The position numbers and the translations under genes are program-made. The notes beneath the pieces were generated by a model. The model saw nothing but the letters and a program-made list of their open reading frames with translations, did no database searches and was not told the DNA's origin. DNA of 64,000 bases from Nitrosomonas sp. (GTDB lineage Bacteria > Pseudomonadota > Gammaproteobacteria > Burkholderiales > Nitrosomonadaceae), in assembly GCA_016708955.1 (NCBI GenBank), contig JADJES010000003.1, forward strand, positions 62,001-126,000. Reading direction: 5' to 3'. Below are positions 55,441 through 64,000 of the stretch, piece after piece. Each line of letters begins with the position of its first letter. The first letter of the stretch is position 1.

Positions 55441-55994
55441 ATGAAAAATAGCTTTAAGTTAAATTTAGTGGCAGCCGCCGTATTGATGGCAGGCAGCGTT
55501 GCCCATGCAGGAACTGCTAATTTACCTGGCGCTGGTTCAGTAGGAAACGCTTATCAAATGGGTGTGATTAGTCCAACTCCTACGGTACTCGGTGTACTTT
55601 TAACTGGTTCTCCCACATCATTTTTTGATGAGTACGCAGATTTTACTATTGCTGGATGGAACCAGCCGTCTGGTGTTGGTAATTCTCTTTTGCTGACTTT
55701 TGGCGGCGTTAATGTCAGTGAGATATTGAACATGACCGTTGAGGTATGGGATAATACTCATCCGAATGGTAATACTTTGATTACATCATTCTCAGGCAAT
55801 AATGTAACCAATGCGATAGGTTTTCTGCCGAATGGACAGTATCATTTAGACATTAGCGGCCAATTCGGCCCCTCCACTTCAACCGCATCATATGCGGTTG
55901 CAATAATGCAGTTCCGGAACCAGAAACCTACGCCATGCTGCTGGCTGGCCTTGGTTTAGTCGGTTTTTCAGCACGCCGTCGTAAAGTAGCTTAA
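55441..55994 (+). pseudogene. PEP-CTERM sorting-signal protein, one frameshift near the end
   Basis: A signal peptide (about 1-23, AAAVLMAGSVAHA) and a beta-rich Gly/Asn domain are followed, in the next frame, by a complete PEP-CTERM tail: VPEPETYAMLLAGLGLVGF and RRRKVA to TAA 55994. The frame change is near 55905, where one G seems missing before CAGTTCC. Intact it would be 184 residues, exported and then cut and anchored by exosortase. The unshifted frame ends at 55959 without the tail. No exosortase gene is in the window. Confidence 0.85.
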
Positions 55995-56012
55995 TCGGTA
56001 CTTGAGACAGTA

Positions 56013-56049
56013 GCCACAGAGAAGAGTTTTCTCTCTCTGTGGCTTTTTT
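56013..56049 (+). terminator. rho-independent terminator of the PEP-CTERM gene
   Basis: GCCACAGAGA / TCTCTGTGGC forms a 10-bp stem around an 11-base loop, followed by six T. It starts 18 bp after the PEP-CTERM stop. Confidence 0.88.
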
Positions 56050-56270
56050 GTTTCCAGAATTCAGCATGTAAAAGTATTTCTATCAGCAAATGCGAGGATG
56101 CATTGAATAACTGGTAGCTCAGCATTCTTCCTGTCAATTCTGTCCCTAGAATTCCGTTCTTGTGGCTAGCAGAAATCTAATTCATTCAGTTTTGCAAATT
56201 GCTCTTTAATAGACGCTGAAGGCTTGGGTTGTCCAGAAGATCAACAACAAATCGTTGATGTTCTTTTTGC

Positions 56271-56369
56271 ATGGCAGCTAGAAATATATTGTTTCTTATC
56301 TTCACTGCATCAATATTATTTCTGGCTGTGATTCTGACTATTCTAGTCGATATCAGGATGCGGGGCTGA
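56271..56369 (+). CDS. possible 32-residue membrane peptide
   Basis: ATG 56271 to TGA 56369 encodes a short basic N-terminus, one hydrophobic helix (about 5-26, ILFLIFTASILFLAVILTIL) and a charged RMRG end. This is the look of a small single-span protein. No good ribosome site precedes it and no family is recognised, so it may be chance. The rest of this 460-bp gap holds only the terminator at 56013. Confidence 0.25.
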   Translation: MAARNILFLIFTASILFLAVILTILVDIRMRG

Positions 56370-56455
56370 AAGTGCTAATAACGGTGTACAATTAACAAAA
56401 TTAGGTGTGAGAAAGCACACTGTCAGTGTAAAAACCCGAGAAGGAAGTTGGTATT

Positions 56456-56899
56456 ATGAAAAGATCAATTGCTACTATTTTTTTTGCCGCTGCAATTTTA
56501 CTATCGGGTTGCGCGGCATCACCAGAAAATAATCATGTGCCTTACATTTCCCCCGCACAATTTCAAACTTATAATTGCAATGAGTTATTGGCTGAGATTG
56601 AACGGATTCAGACCAGAGTCAGTCAGTTAACAGGTAAACCGGATGACAAAAATCCGACCAAAGACAAATGGGTGCTCGGTGCGGATTTATCGCTTTCATG
56701 GGCGGCATTATTTGCATTGGGGGGAACCAAAGAGCAAGAAGCTGAGTATGAGCAACTAAAAAGTGAGTATGATGCGATACAGCAATGGGCAATTATCAAG
56801 CAATGCCCGGGTGTAATTCCACCAGCTGAGAAACCGCCTGAATTTGATCCAAACCTGGTAGAAACATTTAAGCGGGATACAGTGACAGGACAGCGGTAA
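56456..56899 (+). CDS. small hypothetical lipoprotein
   Basis: 147 residues. Lipoprotein signal with lipobox LLSGCAAS (Cys at about 19). The mature part is helical and charged, with a short hydrophobic stretch in the middle (ADLSLSWAALFALGGTK) and a Pro-rich end. Two further cysteines. No family is recognised with certainty. It is convergent to hypX, with about 40 bp between stops. Confidence 0.6.
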   Translation: MKRSIATIFFAAAILLSGCAASPENNHVPYISPAQFQTYNCNELLAEIERIQTRVSQLTGKPDDKNPTKDKWVLGADLSLSWAALFALGGTKEQEAEYEQLKSEYDAIQQWAIIKQCPGVIPPAEKPPEFDPNLVETFKRDTVTGQR

Positions 56900-56940
56900 T
56901 GAAACAATGCGCAATAGGGTAATCAAGAATGATTTTTTGC

Positions 56941-58641
56941 TCATAAGTGGCGATGCCTGGCAAGATAGCGAGGTGTCCAACTGTGCGGAATTTTGTGCAC
57001 GAAATGGTAGCGTGCAACATGGTAACTGGGGTCAAAACCATAGAAATTAAGTTGCATATGACGGAGTTCTTCGTCGCGATAACTTTGTAAGGATTTTTGC
57101 TGTTCGTCTAATTGACGTTGATGTACTTTTCGCTGAAGTAATGCGGGGAAATTAGGGTCGTCTGCGATTGTTTCAGCGATTTGTGTTATCTTTTTCTTGA
57201 AATCAATTGGGTTTAAAGCAAAACAATCATCCATTAATCCAATATTGCGCGCCTCCAGAGCACCGATTGGCAAACGATTCTGTGTCAATGACTTTACATG
57301 GGATTCATTGACTCGCCGAGGTAGTAGATAAGTCCAGTATTCCGATCCGTATAGGTTTCCCATACTTTTGTAATGTGGGTTTAGGATAATGCTCGCGCGA
57401 GCGAAAATATAATCGGCGGCCAGTGATAAAAATACACCACCCGCGCCGGCGTTGCCTTGGAGAGCGGCGATCGTCAGTTGCTGGTCTGTGGTGATAATGG
57501 CCTGTACCAGATCATTCATGGCGTTAATATTGCACCAGGATTCATCGGCGGGACTGATAGCCTGCTCAATGTGGTTCAGGTGTATACCGTTACACCAGAA
57601 ATCAGGCCCGCCCATCAGTACGATAACTCGAACGTTTCGTTCAGTCGCTTTCAGGTAAGCTCCCCGCAAACGCTCACATTGTTTGGTATCCATAGCACCG
57701 TTATAAAAGGCAAAGTGTAGATAGCCAACATCATTTCTCTGCTCAAACCAGATGTCACGGTAAGTATTGCTTGGCTCTTCAGAAAAAGGATCAAATGGTA
57801 TTTCCGGCACATCGGCAAGGTGATTTTTCAATGCCAGTGTGGCAGCTAACTTAAAAGTTGGTTCGGCATTATTTTTTTGTTTTAAGTGTCCAATCCAGAC
57901 TGAGCCATCCACTGTTGCCCGGCAAATGGCATTATTGCGCTTTGCGATAACTGCTCCAGGTCTGCCGGTTAAACATTCTTCCATGCAGGCATCAAATAGA
58001 AAATAAGATTCTCCATACAGTGTATCCAATACCCCCGGGAATCCGTCGGCAGCATGAATTTTTTTTAAAATGGTAAGTGTTATATCTTGTTGCCAATTGA
58101 TACTGCGGTCGAGTTGCCGGATTGGAGCATGTAACCGGCCCAGGACGCCGGGACATGAATAATCCAGCGGGGCCGGTTTGAATGGATCAGACTGGAAGCG
58201 TCTGATAGCGGTTAGTATTGCGCTGGTAGCTGCTTCAACAACTTCATGGCGATATAAACTGCTTTTTCTGGTGAAACGCATCGGGAAAATTTCCGATGCC
58301 CAAATATCACCGGCATCCATTTGTGCGTTTGCCTGTAATACTGTCACTCCCCATTCCTGCCGGTCATGCATGATTGCCCAATCTAGCGCAGAGGGGCCAC
58401 GATCACCGATAATCCCAGGATGGACAATAAAACAAGTATGTTTGCGCCAGATAGTTTCCGGAATAGCGCGTTTCAGAAATGGAGCGATAATCAGATCAGG
58501 CTGAAACAGTTCGACAGCTTGGTGTGTTACGGCGTCGTTGATATCAAATTCGATTGATATGTCGTGCCCGCATCGCGTCAACTCAACAAACAGGCGTTGC
58601 GCTAGGCTGTTAAAGCTATGTGTTAGAAACAGAATCTTCAA
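56941..58641 (-). CDS. hypX: hydrogenase maturation factor HypX/HoxX
   Basis: 566 residues. The N-terminal half is a formyltransferase-like domain (FLTHSFNSLAQRLFVEL, FIVHPGIIGDRGPSALDW, YRHEVVEAA); the C-terminal half is an enoyl-CoA-hydratase (crotonase)-like domain (GNAGAGGVFLSLAADYIFA). HypX makes the CO ligand of the [NiFe] hydrogenase site under air by taking formyl from formyl-tetrahydrofolate through formyl-CoA. It is typical of aerobes with oxygen-tolerant enzymes. It starts 10 bp after hypE, last gene of hypC-D-E-X. Confidence 0.9.
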   Translation of the reverse strand: MKILFLTHSFNSLAQRLFVELTRCGHDISIEFDINDAVTHQAVELFQPDLIIAPFLKRAIPETIWRKHTCFIVHPGIIGDRGPSALDWAIMHDRQEWGVTVLQANAQMDAGDIWASEIFPMRFTRKSSLYRHEVVEAATSAILTAIRRFQSDPFKPAPLDYSCPGVLGRLHAPIRQLDRSINWQQDITLTILKKIHAADGFPGVLDTLYGESYFLFDACMEECLTGRPGAVIAKRNNAICRATVDGSVWIGHLKQKNNAEPTFKLAATLALKNHLADVPEIPFDPFSEEPSNTYRDIWFEQRNDVGYLHFAFYNGAMDTKQCERLRGAYLKATERNVRVIVLMGGPDFWCNGIHLNHIEQAISPADESWCNINAMNDLVQAIITTDQQLTIAALQGNAGAGGVFLSLAADYIFARASIILNPHYKSMGNLYGSEYWTYLLPRRVNESHVKSLTQNRLPIGALEARNIGLMDDCFALNPIDFKKKITQIAETIADDPNFPALLQRKVHQRQLDEQQKSLQSYRDEELRHMQLNFYGFDPSYHVARYHFVHKIPHSWTPRYLARHRHL

Positions 58642-58651
58642 TTCAAAAGTT

Positions 58652-59710
58652 TTAACAGATACGTGGAAGTTGTTCGCCGCTTAACCAGTCAACAACGCGT
58701 TTGCCACCAAAACGGGTTTGCATCTGTACAAAACAATGGGTGTCTTCGAGAATCTCACCAATAATGGCAGCATTCTCGCCTAGGGGATGGGCGCGCATTG
58801 CATTCAGCAAGTTCGTTGAATCTTCCGCTGAACAGATCGCGATGAGCTTGCCTTCATTGGCAATGTATAGTGGATCCAAACCTAAAAATTCACAGGCTGC
58901 GTAGACTTGTTCGCGAATGGGTAGTTTGTTTTCATATAACATCATTCCAACCGATGATTGCAAAGCGATTTCATTGAGTGTGGTGGCAACTCCGCCACGT
59001 GTCGGGTCACGTAGTACATGAATGTCTGGAACAGCGGCGATCATATGTGCCACCAGATCATGTAATGCTGCGGTGTCAGAAATAATACTGGTATGAAAAG
59101 ATAAGTTTTCACGCAATGCCATAATTGCGATACCGTGATCTCCCAGTGTGCCGGACACGAGTATTTTGTCACCGGGTCGTGCATTCTCGCTGGAGATATT
59201 GATTCCTTCCGGTACCATGCCAATTCCGGTGGTGGTGATAAATACGCCATCGCCACTGCCTTTTTCAACTACTTTGGTATCCCCGGTTATAATCGGCACT
59301 TGCGCAGCTTGCGCTGCATTTGCCATGGAATCAACGATACGTTTGAGATCAGAAAGCGGGAAACCTTCTTCCAGAATAAAACTGGCTGCCAGATAGCATG
59401 GTTTGGCCCCGGACATGGCAATGTCATTAATGGTGCCGTGGACCGAAAGGCTGCCAATATCTCCGCCGGGAAAAAATAATGGTGTAATGACATGGCTGTC
59501 GGTGGACATCACCATGCGCCCGTTAAAGCTCTGGAAACAGGCTTGATCATTCATTTTGCGCAAATATTCATTATTGAATGCTGTCAAAAACAATTGATGA
59601 ATCAGTTGCGCCATAGCACGTCCGCCACTGCCATGCACCATCTCAATGCAGCCATTTTTAAGATCTATAGAACGCGTGTACCCAGGTTTGATAATACCTC
59701 TGCGAGACAT
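58652..59710 (-). CDS. hypE: hydrogenase maturation protein HypE
   Basis: 352 residues of the PurM-like ATP-binding fold (MVHGSGGRAMAQLI, DSHVITPLFFPGGDIG, SGTLGDHGIA) and the diagnostic C-terminus ending PRIC, whose Cys is converted to thiocyanate. HypE accepts carbamoyl from HypF and supplies cyanide for the Fe(CN)2CO group. The start overlaps the hypD stop. hypF is not in the window and must lie elsewhere. Confidence 0.95.
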   Translation of the reverse strand: MSRRGIIKPGYTRSIDLKNGCIEMVHGSGGRAMAQLIHQLFLTAFNNEYLRKMNDQACFQSFNGRMVMSTDSHVITPLFFPGGDIGSLSVHGTINDIAMSGAKPCYLAASFILEEGFPLSDLKRIVDSMANAAQAAQVPIITGDTKVVEKGSGDGVFITTTGIGMVPEGINISSENARPGDKILVSGTLGDHGIAIMALRENLSFHTSIISDTAALHDLVAHMIAAVPDIHVLRDPTRGGVATTLNEIALQSSVGMMLYENKLPIREQVYAACEFLGLDPLYIANEGKLIAICSAEDSTNLLNAMRAHPLGENAAIIGEILEDTHCFVQMQTRFGGKRVVDWLSGEQLPRIC

Positions 59711-60858
59711 CAGTTTTCCTTTGACGTAGCATGATTCGTATCCCGGAAACGGCCATAACTATAATGCGCGGCGCAAGCACCTTCCGACGATACCATGCAA
59801 GATCCGATTGGATTCTCGGGCGTGCAGACTGTGCCAAAAATCTTGCAATCCTGTGGTCGTTTCACGCCGCGCAAAATGGCACCGCATTCGCAAGCCTTGT
59901 TATCTGCAATAGAGAGTGCAGGAATTTGGAAACGTTGTTCGGCATCAAAGTCGGCATAGCATGATTTGATTTTCAGTGCACTGTAGGGCACTAGACCTAA
60001 ACCGCGCCATTCAAATATACGGCGTAATTCAAAGATTTCAGCCACGAGCAGTTGTGCCTTGAGGTTGCCTTTTGGTAACACTGCGCGCGTAAATTCATTT
60101 TCAACCTCTGCGCGGCCAGCATTAATCTGGCGAATCAACATCAATATTGCCTGCATGACATCGAGTGGCTCAAAACCAGCAATTACTACAGGTTTCTGGA
60201 ATTCTTCAGCAAAATATTCGTAGGGTTGGCTACCGATCACCACAGAAACATGCGCCGGGCCAATAAAGCCATCTAACGGGACTAATCCGAATTGGCGGAC
60301 TTCAGCGGACTGAAGAATATGGGAAATCGCTGAAGGGGTTAACACGTGATTGCAAAATACAGTGAAATTATTCAAACCAAGCGCTTGCGCTTGTCTGATT
60401 GCAACAGCGGTGGGTGGTGTGGTGGTTTCAAAACCAATGGCAAAAAATACCACTTGATGTTGCGGATTTTTCTGTGCAATTTTTATTGCTTCTACACTGG
60501 AATACACCATGCGTACATCAGCGCCTTGTGCTTTTGCTTTCAGCAAACTCATGCCACTTGCAGTAGGTATGCGTAACATATCGCCGTAACTGCAGAGTAT
60601 CACCCCGGGTGTTTGTGCCAACCGAATAGCATTTTCCACGCGGCCGATTGGTAAAACACATACCGGGCAGCCGGGGCCATGAATCATATGTACATTGCTA
60701 GGAAGCAGATCAATAATACCGAAACGTGAAATGGCGTGAGTATGTCCGCCGCAAAATTCCATAAAATGATAATCGCGTCGCGTATATGCTTCAGATGCGA
60801 TTTTGGTGGCGATTTTCTGCGCCAGAGTACCGGTACGAAATTCATCAATATATTTCAT
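59710..60858 (-). CDS. hypD: hydrogenase maturation protein HypD
   Basis: 382 residues with the HypD hallmarks CGGHTHAISRFG, GPGCPVCVLP, FAIGFETTTPPTA and cysteine motifs near the C-terminus that bind a 4Fe-4S cluster (NKACECGAIL, FGTVCTPENPIGSCMVSSEGAC). It scaffolds the Fe(CN)2CO unit together with HypC. Start 10 bp after the hypC stop. Confidence 0.95.
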   Translation of the reverse strand: MKYIDEFRTGTLAQKIATKIASEAYTRRDYHFMEFCGGHTHAISRFGIIDLLPSNVHMIHGPGCPVCVLPIGRVENAIRLAQTPGVILCSYGDMLRIPTASGMSLLKAKAQGADVRMVYSSVEAIKIAQKNPQHQVVFFAIGFETTTPPTAVAIRQAQALGLNNFTVFCNHVLTPSAISHILQSAEVRQFGLVPLDGFIGPAHVSVVIGSQPYEYFAEEFQKPVVIAGFEPLDVMQAILMLIRQINAGRAEVENEFTRAVLPKGNLKAQLLVAEIFELRRIFEWRGLGLVPYSALKIKSCYADFDAEQRFQIPALSIADNKACECGAILRGVKRPQDCKIFGTVCTPENPIGSCMVSSEGACAAHYSYGRFRDTNHATSKEN

Positions 60859-60868
60859 GACAGATCAT

Positions 60869-61114
60869 TTAATCGCCGTGATTAGGTATTTCTCTGTTGA
60901 AAGTAGATATTTCTGCAAACATGGCCAGTGTGCGCTCTGCTTCGATCTGATCCAGTTTCTGTAGCGCGAAACCAACATGTACGATGACATAATCTCCAGG
61001 AGTAATATCTTCAACCAATGCCAGCGAAATTTCCTTGCGTATGCCACCAAGATTGACGATTGCATAATTTTCATTAATCAATTGTTCGACACAAGCAGGA
61101 ATAGCAAGGCACAT
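60869..61114 (-). CDS. hypC: hydrogenase maturation chaperone HypC
   Basis: 81 residues from ATG 61114, which places the essential Cys at position 2 (MCLAIPA), as required in HypC/HybG; the in-frame ATG at 61120 would bury it. GDYVIVHVGFALQKLD is also typical. It carries iron between HypD and the hydrogenase large subunit. First gene of the minus-strand hypC-D-E-X operon. The divergent L,D-transpeptidase gene starts 75 bp upstream, so the hyp promoter lies in that short gap. Confidence 0.93.
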   Translation of the reverse strand: MCLAIPACVEQLINENYAIVNLGGIRKEISLALVEDITPGDYVIVHVGFALQKLDQIEAERTLAMFAEISTFNREIPNHGD

Positions 61115-61188
61115 AAGCATTTTATGTAAGTTTCTTAATGCTTAAATTATGACATAATTAACTATCTCAATTATTAATAGTCTAGAAA

Positions 61189-61764
61189 GTGATCAAACAA
61201 AATTCTTTTATTCTTTATTTAGTGATCTTGCTGATTGGATTGTTGGGCTTGTCGGTAATACCAAATTCTGTTCGGGCAGATAATGGAATATGGATTGATG
61301 TAGACACGTCCACACATACTTTGTCGGTGATGCAGGGTAATGCCATTCAAACGGTGTTTAAGAATGTAGCTATTGGACGCTATGGCACAACTTGGTCCAA
61401 GATGACAAAAGACGACAAAACACCGTTGGGAAAATTCAGGGTGGGCTGGATCAATGAAAAAAGCCGCTATTATCGTTTTTTTGGGCTGAACTATCCAAAT
61501 CTTGATACAGCAAAACGTGCGCTGGATGAAAATAGAATCACTGAAGAAACCTGGCTTTCGATATTGGAAGCAAAAAGTATGGGCAAGACGCCGCCTCAGA
61601 ATACACCGTTAGGAGGTCACATAGGCATACATGGAATTGGGAGGGGGGATCAGGAGATTCATCATGAATACAATTGGACAAATGGTTGTGTTGCACTAAC
61701 AAACGAGCAGATTGATCAACTGGGTAAATGGATCAAGCCCGGCATATTGGTGAATATTCGCTAG
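61189..61764 (+). CDS. L,D-transpeptidase (YkuD domain), secreted
   Basis: 191 residues from GTG 61189. A signal segment (about 5-30, VILLIGLLGLSVIPNSVRA) is followed by a YkuD domain with the catalytic pattern GGHIGIHGIG ... TNGCVALTNEQID; the cysteine is the nucleophile. Such enzymes form 3-3 peptidoglycan links or attach Lpp-type lipoproteins. An Lpp-like gene follows 276 bp downstream, which makes the second role plausible. Confidence 0.87.
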   Translation: MIKQNSFILYLVILLIGLLGLSVIPNSVRADNGIWIDVDTSTHTLSVMQGNAIQTVFKNVAIGRYGTTWSKMTKDDKTPLGKFRVGWINEKSRYYRFFGLNYPNLDTAKRALDENRITEETWLSILEAKSMGKTPPQNTPLGGHIGIHGIGRGDQEIHHEYNWTNGCVALTNEQIDQLGKWIKPGILVNIR

Positions 61765-62040
61765 CCGCTGATGATTAGTAGCTTTATCGAGATATGCGCG
61801 GTTTGTTGTTAATTACTTGAATTGAGTTTGTGGAGGAAATATGTTGCTTTATTAGTTACTTAACAGACTGGTCGTGGTTTTTGTTGCTGAGTCCCTCGTA
61901 AATTTGTCATGCAATCCATTTATTTTGCAGAAAAAATCAGATAAGATCCCTGTGCGTTACTGATATTCAGGTATCAGTGGCTAGTAAAGTGGTGGATGAT
62001 TGTGCGTTTTGAATAGATAAACTACTGAGGAGATATCGGA

Positions 62041-62331
62041 ATGAGAGAGAAAATCCAGCATCCAGTTCGTATGTTAACGCTGGCAGTGATAGCAGGTGCT
62101 TTTATTGGGCTAACGGGCTGTGCGACCACAGGTCAATTAGAAGAACATCAAAACAAAGTCAGTGCTGATATAGCATCTGCTAAAGCTGATGCCGCCGCCG
62201 CTAAGGCAGCAGCAGATGCTGCTAACGCCAAAGCAAATGATGCAGTGCGTATTGCAGAAGAAGCAAACAGACGCTCAATGGATACAGAATCAAAAATTGA
62301 TCGTATGTTCAAGAAAGCGATGCATAAGTAA
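62041..62331 (+). CDS. Lpp-like alanine-zipper lipoprotein
   Basis: 96 residues. Lipoprotein signal with a lipobox (IGLTGCATT, Cys at about 27). Then a long helix with heptad Ala/Lys repeats (ADAAAAKAAADAANAKAN), as in the trimeric coiled coil of Braun lipoprotein, and a C-terminal lysine (RMFKKAMHK), the residue that L,D-transpeptidases join to peptidoglycan. Good GGAG-type site upstream and a terminator 30 bp downstream, so it is monocistronic and probably strongly expressed. Confidence 0.82.
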   Translation: MREKIQHPVRMLTLAVIAGAFIGLTGCATTGQLEEHQNKVSADIASAKADAAAAKAAADAANAKANDAVRIAEEANRRSMDTESKIDRMFKKAMHK

Positions 62332-62362
62332 TAACGATGTAAGTGATGTATATGGTATTCAT

Positions 62363-62392
62363 AAAAAAACCCCTCTGTTGAGGGGTTTTTTT
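62363..62392 (+). terminator. rho-independent terminator (bidirectional)
   Basis: AAAAAACCCCTC-TGTT-GAGGGGTTTTTT: a 6-bp GC-rich stem extended by A/T pairs with T tracts on both strands. It serves the Lpp-like gene and the convergent L,D-transpeptidase gene. Confidence 0.92.
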
Positions 62393-62417
62393 ATGAATAC
62401 CACTTTTCTCTAAAGAG

Positions 62418-63407
62418 TTAGTTGTTATTTTGAGTATGCAATTGAGTTTGAGAGTGTGAGCGTGAAATTAGAACGGGCATGCCACTTTTCTCAATTAGCG
62501 CTTGTTTTAAGGCTTCCTGGTCTATTTCAAAATCAACAGGAATATTTTTCTTGCTGCTTTTCAGTTCAAGAAAATCATTAATTGCAGCTACGACTATTTG
62601 TTTATAGTTGGTGTATTTCCCTTCATCCTCTTCCAATGGTGGATGAAGTTCAATAAACAGTGAGTCAAGGAGCCAGCCGAGCTTAATAGGCTGGTTAACA
62701 ATTTGTATTTGCGTACCCACTGGAACTTTATCAAAGAGCGCCTCGATGTCTTCTGGATACATACGAACACACCCAGCTGAAACGCGCATTCCAACCCCGA
62801 ATGGTTTGATAGTGCCATGTATGAGGTAGCTGCCACTGCCGATGCTCAAGCGCATTGCATGTCGGCCTAATGGATTGGTAGGGCCAGGCGGTACTATACT
62901 GGGATAGGGTGGTTCGCCATTTGCTATCCTATCCATCTGAATGGATTTTGGAGGTATCCAGGTAGGATCTTTCTTTTTCTCAACTATTCTGGAAATTCCC
63001 AATGGCGTTATCCAGTCCATTCTGCCGATTCCTACCGGATGTGTAATCACTATGGGTTTTTCCCCTTTTTTAGGTTCGGGAAAGTAATAAATCCTCATTT
63101 CCGGTAAATTAAGTACCAGATCCTTGCGCTCAGCATGAGGAATAATATAGCGGGTTGGTAAGATAACTTTCGCGCCATCTTCAGGCAGCCATCGATCAAC
63201 ATTAGGGTTAGCCAACAAAATCTCTATCTGACCGATATCGTATTGGCGTGCTATATCCAGTAGCGTTTCTTCACTACTAGCATGAGTGGTTCGGATTTGA
63301 CCAAAAATATCAATATCCGGGGGCGGCAATGTCCAGGCCTCAGCGCGTATAGAAGGAGCAGCAATTAGATTGGTTACAGCAAAAATAAGTAGAATAATTC
63401 TATGCAT
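62418..63407 (-). CDS. L,D-transpeptidase (ErfK/YbiS type) with LysM-like domain
   Basis: 329 residues with a signal peptide (about 1-23), a LysM-like segment (LLDIARQYDIGQIEILLANP) and a YkuD domain with ATP-independent catalytic motif YLIHGTIKPFGVGMR ... SAGCVRMYPEDIEAL (Cys nucleophile). It resembles ErfK/YbiS/YcfS, the enzymes that attach Braun lipoprotein to peptidoglycan. Convergent to the Lpp-like gene, 86 bp apart. A C-terminal extension of about 90 residues is charged and of unknown role. Confidence 0.88.
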   Translation of the reverse strand: MHRIILLIFAVTNLIAAPSIRAEAWTLPPPDIDIFGQIRTTHASSEETLLDIARQYDIGQIEILLANPNVDRWLPEDGAKVILPTRYIIPHAERKDLVLNLPEMRIYYFPEPKKGEKPIVITHPVGIGRMDWITPLGISRIVEKKKDPTWIPPKSIQMDRIANGEPPYPSIVPPGPTNPLGRHAMRLSIGSGSYLIHGTIKPFGVGMRVSAGCVRMYPEDIEALFDKVPVGTQIQIVNQPIKLGWLLDSLFIELHPPLEEDEGKYTNYKQIVVAAINDFLELKSSKKNIPVDFEIDQEALKQALIEKSGMPVLISRSHSQTQLHTQNNN

Positions 63408-64000
63408 AAGAATGCCTTACAATATGGGCCTGGTTATAGAGCGATAAACGAAATGATAACTGAAATTTCCTGATTGAAAACGAGAAAAAGAAGTATCTTT
63501 GTAAAGATTTAACTGGAATACATTTACATCAAACTCAGCGGTTAAAAAACCGGAATTAAAATCTGAAAGATTGGATTTTGTATATTTTTCTAAGATTGTG
63601 TAGAAGTGAAAAGAGAATAACTGCTAATAATTAGGTGCTTGCAAACAGTTTTAACAAATGTGGAGATTTACTTGGTTTGGCGTGCAAGAACCATCAGAAT
63701 CGTTTTATTTTTTGTGAAGAAAGTTTGTGAATTTTAAGTGAAGAAGAGAAGCTGAATTTGACTTGATTGTCTCTTTTTATTTTTCAATCATGATGCATGA
63801 AATTATTGCGCGCAGAGTTATACTAAAAGGGATTGCGGGGATATTGAATACACTGGAAACAAATGATTACTACAAACTATAGTCAGAAAAACAACAATAA
63901 TGTTGCTTGAATACAACAGATTTGTTATTTAATTTACAAAATATACTCGTTCTTCTTGCAGAGTGCCTCTGTGTTGGGCACAATCCAATCAAACCTCCTG
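63408..64000. other. intergenic region to window end
   Basis: 593 AT-rich bases upstream of the minus-strand L,D-transpeptidase. No ORF with a recognisable product, RNA gene or strong hairpin is seen; its promoter should lie near 63410-63480. A gene beyond the window edge may begin after 64000. Confidence 0.4.

Overview
The window looks like chromosomal DNA of a Gram-negative betaproteobacterium, most probably of the Nitrosomonas/Nitrosospira group. This is inferred from the combination of lptFG, xseB-ispA-dxs, a FolE2-type GTP cyclohydrolase, yaeQ, a PEP-CTERM protein, CHASE8/YfiR signalling, hyp genes with hypX and many insertion sequences. No ammonia-oxidation gene is in the window, so the assignment is moderate. 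No tRNA, rRNA or CRISPR array was seen.

Layout. 1-2.4 kb: c-di-GMP turnover (EAL protein cut by the window edge; HD-GYP protein with a frameshift). 2.5-4.5 kb: ExbB-ExbD-TonB-like operon. 5.3-7.3 kb: compact C5 methyltransferase / HNH endonuclease / Vsr restriction-modification cassette, followed by an IS110-family element. 9.1-18.6 kb: a mainly minus-strand envelope and lipid block: YaeQ, a DUF2959 lipoprotein, a diacylglycerol-kinase/Tam41-like fusion, a CDP-alcohol phosphatidyltransferase, LptG, LptF, a nucleotidyltransferase and a GNAT-like protein. 19-24.6 kb: xseB-ispA-dxs, folE2 and murJ. 25.7-27.7 kb: a three-gene MNIO/RiPP cassette (EGKCG-repeat precursor, DUF692 oxidase, DUF2063 partner), probably a copper-related peptide system. 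27.8-29.9 kb: a histidine kinase and a REC-TPR response regulator.

29.9-41.1 kb is an inverted accessory segment bounded by two nearly identical, oppositely oriented ISL3-like copies. The response regulator is cut at 29853, and its C-terminal third lies on the opposite strand at 39384-39703. The segment holds two YfiR genes, one TonB-dependent receptor plus a receptor remnant, a decayed ISNCY element and a secreted-protein gene split by an IS630 element. Turning the segment back makes all its YfiR and receptor genes co-directional with the 41.1-51.3 kb locus, which encodes YfiR, TonB receptor, YfiR, CHASE8-HAMP hybrid kinase, HPt, REC-PAS-GGDEF-EAL and HDOD-REC-GGDEF. That locus resembles the YfiBNR logic (periplasmic YfiR acting on a CHASE8 sensor) wired into a phosphorelay that ends in c-di-GMP enzymes, and is one of the two most interesting systems here. 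The other is the lipid block with the kinase/Tam41 fusion.

51.8-64 kb: an ABC exporter, a frameshifted TraB-family protein, a frameshifted PEP-CTERM protein, a small lipoprotein, the hydrogenase maturation genes hypC-hypD-hypE-hypX (minus strand, no hydrogenase subunits in view), and an Lpp-like lipoprotein with a C-terminal lysine between two L,D-transpeptidases.

Caution: many frameshifts here are single-base changes at or beside short homopolymers. The two ISL3 copies carry different frameshifts, all at homopolymers, so part of the apparent decay may be sequencing or assembly error.
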